Notes: generated by a model from the letters alone, not told the origin. A stretch of 64,000 bases of DNA from Sphingomonas qomolangmaensis (GCF_024496245.1 NZ_CP101740.1:1177501-1241500); one strand, 5' to 3'; positions 46,504-55,327 are shown, numbered from the stretch's first letter. A program made the numbers and translations.

Positions 46504-46526
46504 ATTAAGCTGGAACCGTGGTCTGC

Positions 46527-48332
46527 TCACGCCGCCAGGAACATCTCCGGGTCGAGCGCCATGATCGAATCGCTGCCGCCCTCGATCTTGCGGCGGAGCG
46601 CGCCGGTGTCGGGCATGATCCGCTCGGCATAGAAACGCGCGGTCACCAGCTTGGCGCCCAGGAACTTGGCATCGCCCTCGCCCACCGCCAGCAGCGCGTT
46701 GGCGGCGCGCACCATCCGCAGCCACATCAAGCCGGTCGCGACGATGCCCATGATATGCATGTACGAATGCGCACCCGCGCCGACATGGTTGGGGTTCTGC
46801 ATGCCGTTGGCCATGAACCACATCGTCGATGCCTGCAGGTCGCCCAGCGCCTTTTCGAGCCGCCCCGCGAACTGCGCGGTCGCTTCGTCCTGCGCCTTGG
46901 CGTCGGCGATCTCGCCCGCCACCAGCTTGAAGAACGCCTGCACCGCGCGGCCGCCCTTTTGCGCCAGCTTGCGCCCGACCAGGTCCATCGCCTGCACCCC
47001 GTTGGTGCCTTCGTAGATCATCGCGATCCGCGCATCGCGGACATATTGCTCCATCCCCCATTCGGCGATGTAGCCATGGCCGCCATAGACCTGCTGCGCG
47101 GTGGTCGCGATGTCATAGCCCTTGTCGGTGCCATATCCCTTGATCACCGGGGTCAGCAGCCCGATCAGGTCGTCGGCCGTCTCGCGCTCTTCCTCGGTCG
47201 CGGCCTTGTGCGCCAGGTCGACCTGGAGCGCGCCCCACAGGCACAAGGCGCGCAAACCCTCGGTCAGCGCCTTTGCTTCCATCAGCATCCGGCGGACATC
47301 GGGATGGACGAACAACGTGTCGGCCTTTTCGGCTGGCTCGGCGGCGCCGGTGAGCGCGCGTCCCTGCCGCCGGTCGCCGGCATAGGCCACCGCGTTCTGG
47401 TACGCAGTCTCGGCGACGCCAAGCCCCTGCAGCCCGACGCCCAGCCGCGCGGCGTTCATCATGATGAACATCGCCGCCAGTCCCTTCATCTCGTCGCCCA
47501 CCAGCCAGCCGGTCGCGCCGTCATAGTTCATCACGCAGGTCGAATTGGCGTGGATCCCCATCTTGTGCTCGATCGATCCGCAGGTGACCGCGTTGCGCGC
47601 GCCGAGCGACCCGTCTTCCTTGACCAGGACCTTGGGCACCACGAACAGGCTGATCCCCTTCGAGCTGTCGGGCGCGCCGGGCGTCTTGGCGAGCACCAGG
47701 TGGATGATGTTCGAGGTCAGGTCGTGCTCGCCCGACGAAATGAAGATCTTGGTGCCGGTGATGCTGTACGATCCGTCGGCCTGCGGCTCGGCCTTGGTCT
47801 TGATCAGTCCCAGATCGGTGCCGCATTGCGGCTCGGTCAGGTTCATCGTGCCGCCCCATTCGCCCGACACCATCTTGGGGACGTACAATTCCTTCTGCGC
47901 CTGCGACCCCTTGGCGAGCAAAGCGGCGATCGCGCCGTGGGTCAGCCCCGGATACATCGCGAAGGCCATGTTGGCCGAGATCATATATTCCTCGAACGCG
48001 GTCGACACGACGTGCGGCATCGCCTGGCCGCCGAATTCCTCGGGCGCCGCCAGCGTCGCCCAGCCGCTTTCGACGAACTGCTTATACGCTTCCTTGAAGC
48101 CGTCGGGGGTGGTCACGCTGCCATCGGCGTGGCGGGTGCAGCCCTGCTGGTCGCCCGACAGGTTCACGGGGAACAGCACCTCGGCGACGAACTTGCCGCC
48201 TTCCTCGAGCACGGCGTTCACCACATCGGGGGTCGCGTTGGCGAAGCCCGGCAAGTTCGCGTGCTTGTCGAGCTGGACGACGTGATCGAGGATGAAGCGC
48301 GTATCGCGCACGGGCGGCGTATATTGCGGCAT
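46527..48332 (-). CDS. Acyl-CoA dehydrogenase, large (DmdC/FadE-like) type
   Basis: FAD enzyme making enoyl-CoA; 601 aa, the long form with an extra C-terminal helical domain. FAD/substrate segments GGTMNLTEPQCGTDLGLIKT and GTKIFISSGEHDLTSNIIH, QVYGGHGYIAEWGMEQYVRD, and the catalytic glutamate in IYEGTNGVQAMDL. Resembles the 3-methylmercaptopropionyl-CoA and long-chain dehydrogenase subgroup. Start ATG 48332, 29 bp after the MerR gene in the same operon, so it is probably its target. Confidence 0.92.
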   Translation of the reverse strand: MPQYTPPVRDTRFILDHVVQLDKHANLPGFANATPDVVNAVLEEGGKFVAEVLFPVNLSGDQQGCTRHADGSVTTPDGFKEAYKQFVESGWATLAAPEEFGGQAMPHVVSTAFEEYMISANMAFAMYPGLTHGAIAALLAKGSQAQKELYVPKMVSGEWGGTMNLTEPQCGTDLGLIKTKAEPQADGSYSITGTKIFISSGEHDLTSNIIHLVLAKTPGAPDSSKGISLFVVPKVLVKEDGSLGARNAVTCGSIEHKMGIHANSTCVMNYDGATGWLVGDEMKGLAAMFIMMNAARLGVGLQGLGVAETAYQNAVAYAGDRRQGRALTGAAEPAEKADTLFVHPDVRRMLMEAKALTEGLRALCLWGALQVDLAHKAATEEERETADDLIGLLTPVIKGYGTDKGYDIATTAQQVYGGHGYIAEWGMEQYVRDARIAMIYEGTNGVQAMDLVGRKLAQKGGRAVQAFFKLVAGEIADAKAQDEATAQFAGRLEKALGDLQASTMWFMANGMQNPNHVGAGAHSYMHIMGIVATGLMWLRMVRAANALLAVGEGDAKFLGAKLVTARFYAERIMPDTGALRRKIEGGSDSIMALDPEMFLAA

Positions 48333-48361
48333 AGGGCTCTCCGGTCAGTCTTTGGTTCTGG

Positions 48362-48793
48362 TCAGTTCTTCGGCGCGCTCTGGCCGTCGACGACGGACAG
48401 GAAGGCGTTGAGTTCGGCGATCGCTTCGTCGATGTCGTGCTTCTGCGCTTCCAGCGTCGCGACGCGCGCGCGGCAGCGCTCGATCGTCACCTGGCGCTGG
48501 ACCTGGCGGCCATCGCCGACATCGTACAGGTCGATCATCTCGCGGATCTCGCCCAGGCTGAACCCGACGCGCTTGCCGCGCAGGATCCACGCCAGCCGCG
48601 CGCGATCGCGATGCGAATAGATGCGCGACATGCCGCGCCGCTCGGGGGCGATCAGGCCTTCGTCCTCGTAGAAGCGCAGCGCGCGCGCGGTGACCCCGAA
48701 CTCGGCGCACAGGTCCGAGATCGTGAAGCATTCGAGGTCCTGGCGCGGCGCGATCGGCGCGAGCGCGGTCATGATGGAAAGCGCATTGGGCAT
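48362..48793 (-). CDS. MerR-family transcriptional regulator
   Basis: 143 aa. N-terminal MerR winged helix: TISDLCAEFGVTARALRFYEDEGLIAPERRGMSRIYSHRD, then a dimer coiled coil (RCRARVATLEAQKHDIDEAI). No metal-binding cysteines at the C-terminus, so a small-molecule or CoA-ester ligand is likely, as for LiuR-type regulators. First gene of the operon with the acyl-CoA dehydrogenase. Its promoter shows the 10-bp palindrome between -35 and -10 expected of MerR control. ATG at 48793; a second Met at 48772 is possible. Confidence 0.88.
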   Translation of the reverse strand: MPNALSIMTALAPIAPRQDLECFTISDLCAEFGVTARALRFYEDEGLIAPERRGMSRIYSHRDRARLAWILRGKRVGFSLGEIREMIDLYDVGDGRQVQRQVTIERCRARVATLEAQKHDIDEAIAELNAFLSVVDGQSAPKN

Positions 48794-48828
48794 GGTCGGG
48801 AAATACCCGACCTTTACGTAAACGTCAA
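48794..48828 (-). promoter_or_regulatory. MerR-type promoter of the MerR - acyl-CoA dehydrogenase operon
   Basis: Minus strand: -35 TTGACG (48823-48828), 17-bp spacer, -10 TATTTC (48800-48805). The spacer holds the palindrome TTTACGTAAA (48813-48822). The -10 sits in the loop of a second inverted repeat GGTCGGG/CCCGACC (48794-48812). Transcription would start close to the start codon. Confidence 0.6.
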
Positions 48829-49328
48829 CTAGCCGGGTCGCTGTCGCACAAGGGTCTCCCGCGCGGATCGCGCAGCGCGCGGGCCTCGGCCTCGACCCCC
48901 GACAGCCGATCGGCGGTCAGCGCACCGAGCGAGGCGCGCGAGCGGCACCGGCGCGCACAGGCCACGGGTACGCGCGGCGGAAACACGATCCGCTCGCCCG
49001 CGATCGTCGCGTCGAACGCGCAGCCCTCGCCGAGCTCGACCCGCAAGGTCGAACCCGCGCGAGTCGCGGTGCCGCGCGCCGAGCAATCGACGCCCTGGCC
49101 GTAATCGACCGTCGCGCCGATCCGGTACGCGCCGCCGTCGCCGATCAGGCACAGTCGATCGGTATCGCGCGCGTAGAGTCCCGCGAGGCTGACATCGTCG
49201 GGATCGCGCACCAGCCCGCGCTCGATCGCGGCGGTTTCGAGGTCGAGCGGTTCGGTGGGATTGCGGGGCGACTCGCCGGAGCAGGCAGCGAGGATGAGGT
49301 AAAGCGCGAACCCCAACGAAGCCGTCAC
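48825..49328 (-). CDS. Predicted lipoprotein, unknown function
   Basis: About 167 aa if started at GTG 49328; the open frame further upstream is repeat sequence. Short signal (SLGFALYLILAACSGES) with lipobox LAAC. The mature part has RLCLIGDGGAYRIGATVDYG, an ECxF-like GCAFDATIAGERIVFP, and several cysteines (VACARRCRSR, RPLCDSDPAS). No family recognised. The start codon coincides with the end of a palindromic repeat, and the stop overlaps the -35 of the MerR promoter. Codon composition is typical for the window. Confidence 0.7.
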   Translation of the reverse strand: MTASLGFALYLILAACSGESPRNPTEPLDLETAAIERGLVRDPDDVSLAGLYARDTDRLCLIGDGGAYRIGATVDYGQGVDCSARGTATRAGSTLRVELGEGCAFDATIAGERIVFPPRVPVACARRCRSRASLGALTADRLSGVEAEARALRDPRGRPLCDSDPAS

Positions 49329-49412
49329 CCCGGACTTGGTCCGGGGTCCACGTTGCCGCTCGCGGAGGCGGTGGCCGGGGGGCGGTGGACCCCGGACCAA
49401 GTCCGGGGTGAC
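49324..49412. repeat. Palindromic repeat with perfect 28-bp arms (GTCACCCCGGAC family)
   Basis: 49324-49351 and 49385-49412 are exact reverse complements around a 33-bp loop, between hisI and the lipoprotein gene. The proximal end overlaps the lipoprotein start codon. Confidence 0.95.
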
Positions 49413-49435
49413 GCGGCGGTTAGGCATCGAAAGCC

Positions 49436-49816
49436 TCACGCCGCCCCCGGCACCTCATCGCCCACCGCCTCGAGCCCCTCGGCGGTCACCCGCCGATAGA
49501 AGCAGCTGCGCGCGCCGGTGTGGCATGCCGGCCCCGCAGGCTCGACGATCAACCACACCGCGTCCTGGTCGCAGTCGATCCGAATGTCGCACACCCGCAG
49601 CACATGCCCCGAGCTCTCGCCCTTCTTCCAGAGCCGCCCGCGGCTGCGCGACCAGAAGGTCGCCTCGCGGCTGGCGACGGTCGCCGCCAGCGCCTCGGCA
49701 TTCATATGCGCGAGCATCAGCACCTCGCCAGTGGCGGCATCGGTGGCGACGGCGGTGATGAGTCCCGCAGCATCATATCGGGGGGCCAGCGTCAGCCCGG
49801 TTTCGCGATCGTCCAT
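49436..49816 (-). CDS. hisI: Phosphoribosyl-AMP cyclohydrolase
   Basis: Third step of histidine synthesis (PR-AMP to ProFAR), zinc enzyme. 126 aa. Signature [20 protein letters not shown], metal-ligand [13 protein letters not shown] and the zinc cysteines in [17 protein letters not shown] 49816. Single gene here; other his genes are not in the window. Some HisI are fused to HisE; this one is not. Confidence 0.95.
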   Translation of the reverse strand: MDDRETGLTLAPRYDAAGLITAVATDAATGEVLMLAHMNAEALAATVASREATFWSRSRGRLWKKGESSGHVLRVCDIRIDCDQDAVWLIVEPAGPACHTGARSCFYRRVTAEGLEAVGDEVPGAA

Positions 49817-49855
49817 CCGTCGGGTGTAGTCAGCGATCGGGCGCCCTTCAACGGT

Positions 49856-50590
49856 TCAGCGCGGTGGACTCTCGCTGGCAGCATCGGGAGCACTGACGCC
49901 GGCGCCGATCCCCATGCCGCCTACCGCCATGCCCCCGCCCATCGCCGCACCGCCGCCGCCGCCGCCGCCGCCGCCCCTGCCGCCACCGCCACCGCCGCGC
50001 TCGCCATCGCCGCCGCCCCTGCCCTTGCCGCCGCCCGATCCCGCCGGTCTCGTCGGCCCCTGCACCGGGATCGACGCCGCGACATCGGCGGGGATCGGCC
50101 CCAGCTGCAGCGCGTGGCGGACATAGTCGCGCAGCGACACCACCAGTTCGTGGACATGCACGCTGCGCCCCGCGACCAGGTCGCGCGCCGCACGTTCGGC
50201 CAGCCGGACATGCTCGTCGGTGCCGAGCAACAGGATATCGGCCAGCGCCGCCTCGACCGAATCGCGGATCCGGCGCGACCGGTCCGAGCCCAGCGCCTCG
50301 GCCGACAGGTCGACCGGCGCGACCCCCTCGGCATCGGGCGCCGCCGCCCCCGCGCGGCGCAGGTCGCGCAGATGCGCCGGATCGACGGCGAGGTTGCCGG
50401 TGAACGACCCGCCGAGCACCTTGTAGGCGGCGATCAGCGTGCGCAGCCGCTCGTTGATCTGGCGGTTCATCCGTTCGCGCCGCTGCTGGATCGTCGTCAT
50501 CACTACCAGCCGAATGCCGACGCCGATCAGCGTCACCAGCGCGAGCCCGCCAATCGTGGTCAAGATCCCCTGCCACGAACTGAAATCCAT
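49856..50590 (-). CDS. Membrane-anchored protein with Gly-rich tail, unknown
   Basis: About 244 aa. One membrane helix near the start (WQGILTTIGGLALVTLIGVG), a helical body (QQRRERMNRQINERLRTLIA, DILLLGTDEHVRLAERAARD) and a C-terminal ~65 residues of almost pure Gly/Ala (GGGGGGRGGGGGGGGGAAMG). No family recognised. Start chosen at ATG 50590; TTG 50611 is the alternative. The tail is GC-triplet sequence and could vary in length. Confidence 0.6.
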   Translation of the reverse strand: MDFSSWQGILTTIGGLALVTLIGVGIRLVVMTTIQQRRERMNRQINERLRTLIAAYKVLGGSFTGNLAVDPAHLRDLRRAGAAAPDAEGVAPVDLSAEALGSDRSRRIRDSVEAALADILLLGTDEHVRLAERAARDLVAGRSVHVHELVVSLRDYVRHALQLGPIPADVAASIPVQGPTRPAGSGGGKGRGGGDGERGGGGGGRGGGGGGGGGAAMGGGMAVGGMGIGAGVSAPDAASESPPR

Positions 50591-50664
50591 GAACCGCAAC
50601 GCCGCCTCCAACCTGCCACCCGGGCTTCCGCGCCCCCGACTTCAACGCGCGTGTTACAAACAGG

Positions 50665-50692
50665 CGACAAAGTCCGATCGACCCCCTATATG
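50665..50692 (+). promoter_or_regulatory. Weak candidate purF promoter
   Basis: A TATATG -10 (50687-50692) with a poor -35 (GCGACA) 17 bp upstream, 33-38 bp before the purF start. Suggested by spacing only. Confidence 0.25.
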
Positions 50693-50724
50693 CCCGGCTA
50701 CCCCACCAACAAAGCACTGGCCGT

Positions 50725-52182
50725 ATGCGAACCACCAATCCGTTCGATGACGACAAGCTGCGCGAGGAATGCGGTGTGTTCGGCGTTTCGGGAACCGACA
50801 GCGCCGCGGCGCTGGTCGCGCTCGGGCTCCACGCGCTGCAGCATCGCGGGCAGGAAGCTGCCGGCATCTCGAGCTATGACGGCGTCCAGTTCCACACCCA
50901 TCGCGCGATGGGGCACGTCGCTGGCAATTTCGACCGCGACGACATCATCCGCCAGCTCCCCGGCACCGTCGCCGCCGGCCATGTCCGCTATTCGACCACC
51001 GGCGAGACCGCGCTGCGCAACGTCCAGCCGCTCTATGCCGACCTGGCCAGCGGCGGGTTCGCGATCGCCCACAACGGCAACATCTCCAACGCGATGCGGC
51101 TCAAGCGCGACCTGGTGCGCCGCGGTTCGATCTTCCAATCGACCAGCGATACCGAGGTCATCATCCACCTCGTTGCCACGTCGAGCTACCGTTCGCTGCT
51201 CGACAAGTTCATCGATGCGCTGCGCCAGGTCGAGGGCGCCTATTCGTTGATCTGCATGACCCCCGAGGGGATGATCGCCTGCCGCGATCCGCTCGGCATC
51301 CGCCCGCTGGTGATGGGCCGGCTCGGCGACAGCGTCATCTTCGCGTCGGAGACGGTCGCGCTCGACGTGGTTGGCGCTGAATTCGTTCGTGCGGTCGATC
51401 CGGGTGAGTTGGTGATCGTCCAGGGCGACGACATCCGCTCGATTCGGCCCTTCGCGCCGGTCGCGCCGCGCCCGTGCATCTTCGAATATGTCTATTTCTC
51501 GCGCCCCGATTCGATCGCCGAGGATCGCTCGATCTATTCGGTGCGCAAGGCAATCGGCGCGCAGCTGGCGATCGAGAATCCGGTCGAGGCCGACCTGATC
51601 ATCCCCGTTCCCGATTCGGGCACCCCCGCGGCGATCGGCTATGCCCAGCAATCGGGGATTCCGTTCGAGCTCGGCATCATCCGCTCGCATTATGTCGGGC
51701 GCACCTTCATCCAGCCGGGCGACAAGGTCCGGCATCTCGGCGTCAAGCTGAAGCACAACGCCAACCGCGCGCTGATCAAGGGCAAGCGCGTGGTGCTGAT
51801 CGACGATTCGATCGTCCGCGGCACCACCAGCCTGAAGATTGTCGAGATGATGCGCGAGGCGGGCGCCGCCGAGATCCACATGCGGATCGCCTCACCCCCC
51901 ACTCGGCATAGCTGCTTCTACGGCGTCGACACCCCCGAGCGCGCCAAGCTGCTTGCGGCCAAGTTCGACGTCAGCGGGATGACCGATTTCATCCACGCCG
52001 ACAGCCTCGCCTTCGTCTCGATCGACGGGCTCTACAAGGCGCTCGGCGAAGCCCGCCGCGCCGAGATCCGCCCCAAATATTGCGACGCCTGCTTCACCGG
52101 CGATTACCCCACGACGCTGACCGACCAGGACGAAAGCTCGCCCGTCGAGCAATTCTCGATGCTCGAAGAGCGCGTCGGCTAA
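50725..52182 (+). CDS. purF: Amidophosphoribosyltransferase
   Basis: First committed purine step (PRPP + Gln to phosphoribosylamine). 485 aa, Bacillus-type: a 15-residue propeptide before the nucleophile C16 (REECGVFGV), glutamine site AHNGNISNAMRLK, PRPP loop VVLIDDSIVRGTTS, and cysteines for a 4Fe-4S cluster (PRPCIFEYVYF, RHSCFYGVD, KYCDACFTGDYP). An SDR gene follows 19 bp after the stop. Confidence 0.97.
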   Translation: MRTTNPFDDDKLREECGVFGVSGTDSAAALVALGLHALQHRGQEAAGISSYDGVQFHTHRAMGHVAGNFDRDDIIRQLPGTVAAGHVRYSTTGETALRNVQPLYADLASGGFAIAHNGNISNAMRLKRDLVRRGSIFQSTSDTEVIIHLVATSSYRSLLDKFIDALRQVEGAYSLICMTPEGMIACRDPLGIRPLVMGRLGDSVIFASETVALDVVGAEFVRAVDPGELVIVQGDDIRSIRPFAPVAPRPCIFEYVYFSRPDSIAEDRSIYSVRKAIGAQLAIENPVEADLIIPVPDSGTPAAIGYAQQSGIPFELGIIRSHYVGRTFIQPGDKVRHLGVKLKHNANRALIKGKRVVLIDDSIVRGTTSLKIVEMMREAGAAEIHMRIASPPTRHSCFYGVDTPERAKLLAAKFDVSGMTDFIHADSLAFVSIDGLYKALGEARRAEIRPKYCDACFTGDYPTTLTDQDESSPVEQFSMLEERVG

Positions 52183-52201
52183 CCCCCCACATGAGGACTG
52201 C

Positions 52202-52912
52202 ATGACCGACAAGCCCCTTTCCGGCCGGCTGGCGCTCGTCACCGGTGCCAGCCGCGGCATCGGTGCCGCCACCGCGCTCGCGCTCGCCGATGCCGGCGCG
52301 CACGTCGTGCTGACCGCCCGCACCACCGGCGGGCTCGAGGAGATCGAGGACAAGATCTACGCCGCGGGTGGCAGAGCGACGATCGCGCCGATGGACCTCA
52401 CCCAGACCGACAGCGTCGTTCGGCTGGCAGGCGCGATCCACGAACGCTGGCAGAAGCTCGACATCCTGGTGCTCAACGCCGCGATGCTCGGCTCGCTCAG
52501 CGCGGTCCCGGCGATCGACATGAAGGAATGGTCGAAGGTCTTCACCCTCAACGTCACCGCGCAGGCAGCCCTGCTCGCCTCGTTCGACGGCTTGCTGCGT
52601 GCATCGGACGGCGCACGGGTGATCGGGATGACTTCGAGCGTCGGCCGGACGCCGCGTGCCTATTGGGGCGCCTATGGCGCGTCGAAGGCGGCGTTCGAGA
52701 CGCTGCTGGGGAGCTATGGCGAGGAAGTGCGCAACATCACCCAAATCCGCACCGCGATCCTCGATCCCGGCGCGACCCGCACCAAGATGCGCGAACGCGC
52801 CTATCCGGGTGAGGACCCTGGGAGCGTGAAGCCCCCCGAAACGGTAGCGGCACGGATCCTGCAGCTGGCGATCGACGGGTTCGAGACCAACCATGCCGAG
52901 CGGGTCGGCTAG
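52202..52912 (+). CDS. Short-chain dehydrogenase/reductase
   Basis: 236 aa. Rossmann motif LVTGASRGIGAATALALADA, NAAMLGSL, catalytic serine in MTSSVGRTPRA and YWGAYGASKAAFE (Y-x-x-x-K). Start ATG 52202 preceded by AGGAC, 19 bp from purF, so probably cotranscribed. Substrate unknown. Followed by a GC-rich hairpin and convergent with the photolyase. Confidence 0.88.
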   Translation: MTDKPLSGRLALVTGASRGIGAATALALADAGAHVVLTARTTGGLEEIEDKIYAAGGRATIAPMDLTQTDSVVRLAGAIHERWQKLDILVLNAAMLGSLSAVPAIDMKEWSKVFTLNVTAQAALLASFDGLLRASDGARVIGMTSSVGRTPRAYWGAYGASKAAFETLLGSYGEEVRNITQIRTAILDPGATRTKMRERAYPGEDPGSVKPPETVAARILQLAIDGFETNHAERVG

Positions 52913-52928
52913 CGCCGACGCTCGACGG

Positions 52929-52954
52929 GCGGGGCCGCACCCAATCGGCCCCGC
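52929..52954. terminator. GC hairpin between convergent genes
   Basis: 9-bp stem GCGGGGCCG (52929-52937) with CGGCCCCGC (52946-52954), 8-base loop. No immediate T-run; likely a bidirectional termination or stability hairpin. Confidence 0.5.
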
Positions 52955-52971
52955 GACCGCCAGATCGTGCT

Positions 52972-54318
52972 TTATTGGACCTGCTTGACCGCCGATAGCG
53001 CGCGTTCGCGTGCCTCGCGGTGGCCGATAATCTTGGCCGGATAGTCCTTTGGGCGGCAGCCATATTCGTCGGGGTCGTGGATCGCGGGGCCGCGGATCTG
53101 CGCCAGTTCGGGCACCCATTGCCGGATATAGTCGCCGGCATCGAACTTCTCCGACTGGACGAGCGGCGCCATGATCCGCCCGAACATGTTCGAATCGATC
53201 CCGGTGCCCGCCACCCACTGCCAGTTGACCGCGTTGTTGCCGTAATCGGCATCGACCAGCGTATCCCAGAACCAGCGCTCGCCCTCGCGCCAGTCGATCA
53301 GCAGATGCTTGATCAGGAAGCTGGCGGTGATCATCCGGACGCGATTGTGCATCCAGCCGGTCGCCCAGAGCTGGCGCATCCCGGCATCGACGATCGGATA
53401 GCCCGTCCGCCCGCGCTGCCATGCGCGCAGGTCCGCGGGCGAGCTACGCCAGGGCATGTCGTCGAACTTGGGGCGGCCGTTCGCCCTGCCGTAATCGGGC
53501 CGCTCCAGGATTACCCCGCTGGTGAAGTCGCGCCACGCCAGTTCCTTGCGAAAGGTGATGGCCTCGGCCCCGCCGCCCGCCAGGTGCCAGGCGTCGCGCG
53601 GCGAGATCTCGCCGAAGTGGAGATGCGGTGACAAGCGCGAGCTGCCCTCGACCGACGGCAGGTTGCGCGCCTCGTCATAGGCTTCGACATGCGCGGCGAA
53701 GCGCTTGACCGCCGCGCGTGCGGCATCCTCGCCCGGGATCCAGTCGGCGAAGCCCGTCGACCAGTCGGGATCGGTCGGCAGCAGCTTCCAGTCGGCGAGC
53801 TTCTCGCTCTTCGGCCAGGCATCGGGCGCCGCGATCTTGCGCGGCATCGCCAGTGCCTCGGAGGGGGGCAGTCGCTGCGACAGCGCCTTCCAGAACGACG
53901 AATAGATTTTGAACAACCCACCCGATCCGGTGGTCACGTCCTCGATCCGCGCGAGATGGTTGCCGTCGTACAGGCATAGCCGGTCGCCCAGCTGCTGCTC
54001 GGCCTTGACCCACCAGGCTTCGTAATGATGGATCGCGTGGATGCGCTCGGCGCCGGTTTCGTCGAGCAACTTGCCGAGTTCGGCCACCGCGTCGCCGCGC
54101 CGCAGGATCAGCCGCGATCCCTTGTCGGCGAGCGCCTTGCCGAACGTATCGAGCGCGTGGTGCAACCACCAACGCTGCGCCCCGCCCATCCGCCATTGGC
54201 CCGGCGCGTCGTCGTCGAGGATGTAGACGGGGATGACCGCGCCTTCGTGCGCCGCGGCGACGAGGGCGGGCTGGTCGTGGAGGCGAAGGTCCTGGCGGAG
54301 CCAGAGAAGGTTAGTCAC
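52972..54318 (-). CDS. phrB: Deoxyribodipyrimidine photo-lyase (CPD photolyase, class I)
   Basis: Light-driven repair of cyclobutane pyrimidine dimers; FAD plus antenna cofactor. 448 aa. N-terminal antenna domain LLWLRQDLRLHDQPALVAAA; FAD domain with WMHNRVRMITASFLIKHLL, WFWDTLVDADYGNNAVNWQW and DSNMFGRIMAPLVQSEKFDA. The usual RIFNP is RIMAP here, a minor change. GTG start 54318 is 8 bp from a REP-like hairpin, whose end gives a purine-rich ribosome site. Confidence 0.93.
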   Translation of the reverse strand: MTNLLWLRQDLRLHDQPALVAAAHEGAVIPVYILDDDAPGQWRMGGAQRWWLHHALDTFGKALADKGSRLILRRGDAVAELGKLLDETGAERIHAIHHYEAWWVKAEQQLGDRLCLYDGNHLARIEDVTTGSGGLFKIYSSFWKALSQRLPPSEALAMPRKIAAPDAWPKSEKLADWKLLPTDPDWSTGFADWIPGEDAARAAVKRFAAHVEAYDEARNLPSVEGSSRLSPHLHFGEISPRDAWHLAGGGAEAITFRKELAWRDFTSGVILERPDYGRANGRPKFDDMPWRSSPADLRAWQRGRTGYPIVDAGMRQLWATGWMHNRVRMITASFLIKHLLIDWREGERWFWDTLVDADYGNNAVNWQWVAGTGIDSNMFGRIMAPLVQSEKFDAGDYIRQWVPELAQIRGPAIHDPDEYGCRPKDYPAKIIGHREARERALSAVKQVQ

Positions 54319-54325
54319 TTCCGCT

Positions 54326-54425
54326 CCCCTCCCGCTTGCGGGAGGGGCTGGGGGTGGGCTTGTATTATTGATTGTAGCATCAGCGTGCCATGCCCTCCCC
54401 TAACCCCTCCCGCAAGCGGGAGGGG
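54326..54425. repeat. Inverted pair of REP-like hairpin+tail elements
   Basis: Element 1: stem 54326-54335 with 54338-54347 and a tail to 54359. Element 2, inverted: tail from 54391, stem 54404-54413 with 54416-54425. The hairpin is the same as at 26644. The tails face each other across a 31-bp spacer. The HDAC-like gene runs through element 2 and stops at 54380 in the spacer. Confidence 0.9.
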
Positions 54426-55327
54426 GAATTGGCGACGTACCCCCTGCCCAGCGCCAGGATCGAGGCCACGTGCCGTGCCGCCACTTCCATCGCGTCATGC
54501 CCGTATCCGCCCCCCAGCGCGCTCGCCAGCGGCAGCCCGCGCGACGCTGCCAGCCCGGCGATCCACGCCTCGCGCCGCCCCAGTCCCTCATGCGTCAGCG
54601 CTAGCCGCCCCAGCCGGTCGCCCTCGAAGGGGTCGACCCCCGCCTGGTACAGGATCAGATCGGGCGCGAACCAGTCGAGCAGCGGGACCAACGTCACCGC
54701 GAGCGTCTCGAGATACGCGTCATCGCCCACGCCATCGGCCAGCGGCACGTCGAGCGTCGAACGCGCCTTGCGCACCGGGAAGTTCTTTTCGGCATGGATC
54801 GAATAGGTCGCGATGTCGGTGCGCCCTGCGGTGAGCGCGGCGGTGCCGTCGCCCTGGTGGACGTCGCAATCGACGATCAGCACGCGGTGCACGCGGCCCT
54901 CCTCGATCAGCCGGTTCGCCGCCACCGCCAGATCGTTGAACACGCAGAACCCCGCCCCGGTCTCGCTCAGCGCGTGATGGCTGCCACCCGCGGTGTTGGC
55001 GGCGAACCCGCGCTCGATCGCCAGCCGTGCCGCCAGATAGGTGCCCCCCGGCACCGCCTGCGCACGCGTCGCCACCACCGGGGTCACCGCAAAGCCGATC
55101 CGCCGTTCCTTGGCCGCGGGTACCCTCGCGCCAAGCACTTCGGCGACATAATCGGGGTCGTGCATCGCATCGAGCCAGGCGCGCGGCATCGGCTCGGGCA
55201 GATGCCAATCGATCGCCGCGCCGCTTCGGGCCAGCAGGTCGCGCACCAGCCCGTTCTTGTTCCATTGATAGGCGCTGCGCGTGGGCGCCGGCGCGACATA
55301 GTCGGGGTGGTGGACAATCGCGATCAC
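54380..55327 (-). CDS. Histone-deacetylase-superfamily protein (AcuC-like)
   Basis: Zinc amidohydrolase, probably deacetylating acetyl-lysine or acetylpolyamines. About 315 aa. Active-site GGSHHALSETGAGFCVFNDL (tandem His), VDCDVHQGDGTAALTA (Asp/His metal ligands), LYQAGVDPFEGD and ALGGGYGHD. Start GTG 55327 (MIAIVHHPDYVAP) is preferred to TTG 55363. The last ~12 residues (SPSRLREGLGEG) are encoded by a REP-like repeat and are unlikely to matter. Confidence 0.88.
   Translation of the reverse strand: MIAIVHHPDYVAPAPTRSAYQWNKNGLVRDLLARSGAAIDWHLPEPMPRAWLDAMHDPDYVAEVLGARVPAAKERRIGFAVTPVVATRAQAVPGGTYLAARLAIERGFAANTAGGSHHALSETGAGFCVFNDLAVAANRLIEEGRVHRVLIVDCDVHQGDGTAALTAGRTDIATYSIHAEKNFPVRKARSTLDVPLADGVGDDAYLETLAVTLVPLLDWFAPDLILYQAGVDPFEGDRLGRLALTHEGLGRREAWIAGLAASRGLPLASALGGGYGHDAMEVAARHVASILALGRGYVANSPSRLREGLGEGMAR

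Noticed and set aside
46518..48620. 700-aa plus-strand open frame
   Set aside because: Antisense to the acyl-CoA dehydrogenase, which has all family motifs; no domain in the plus-strand version.
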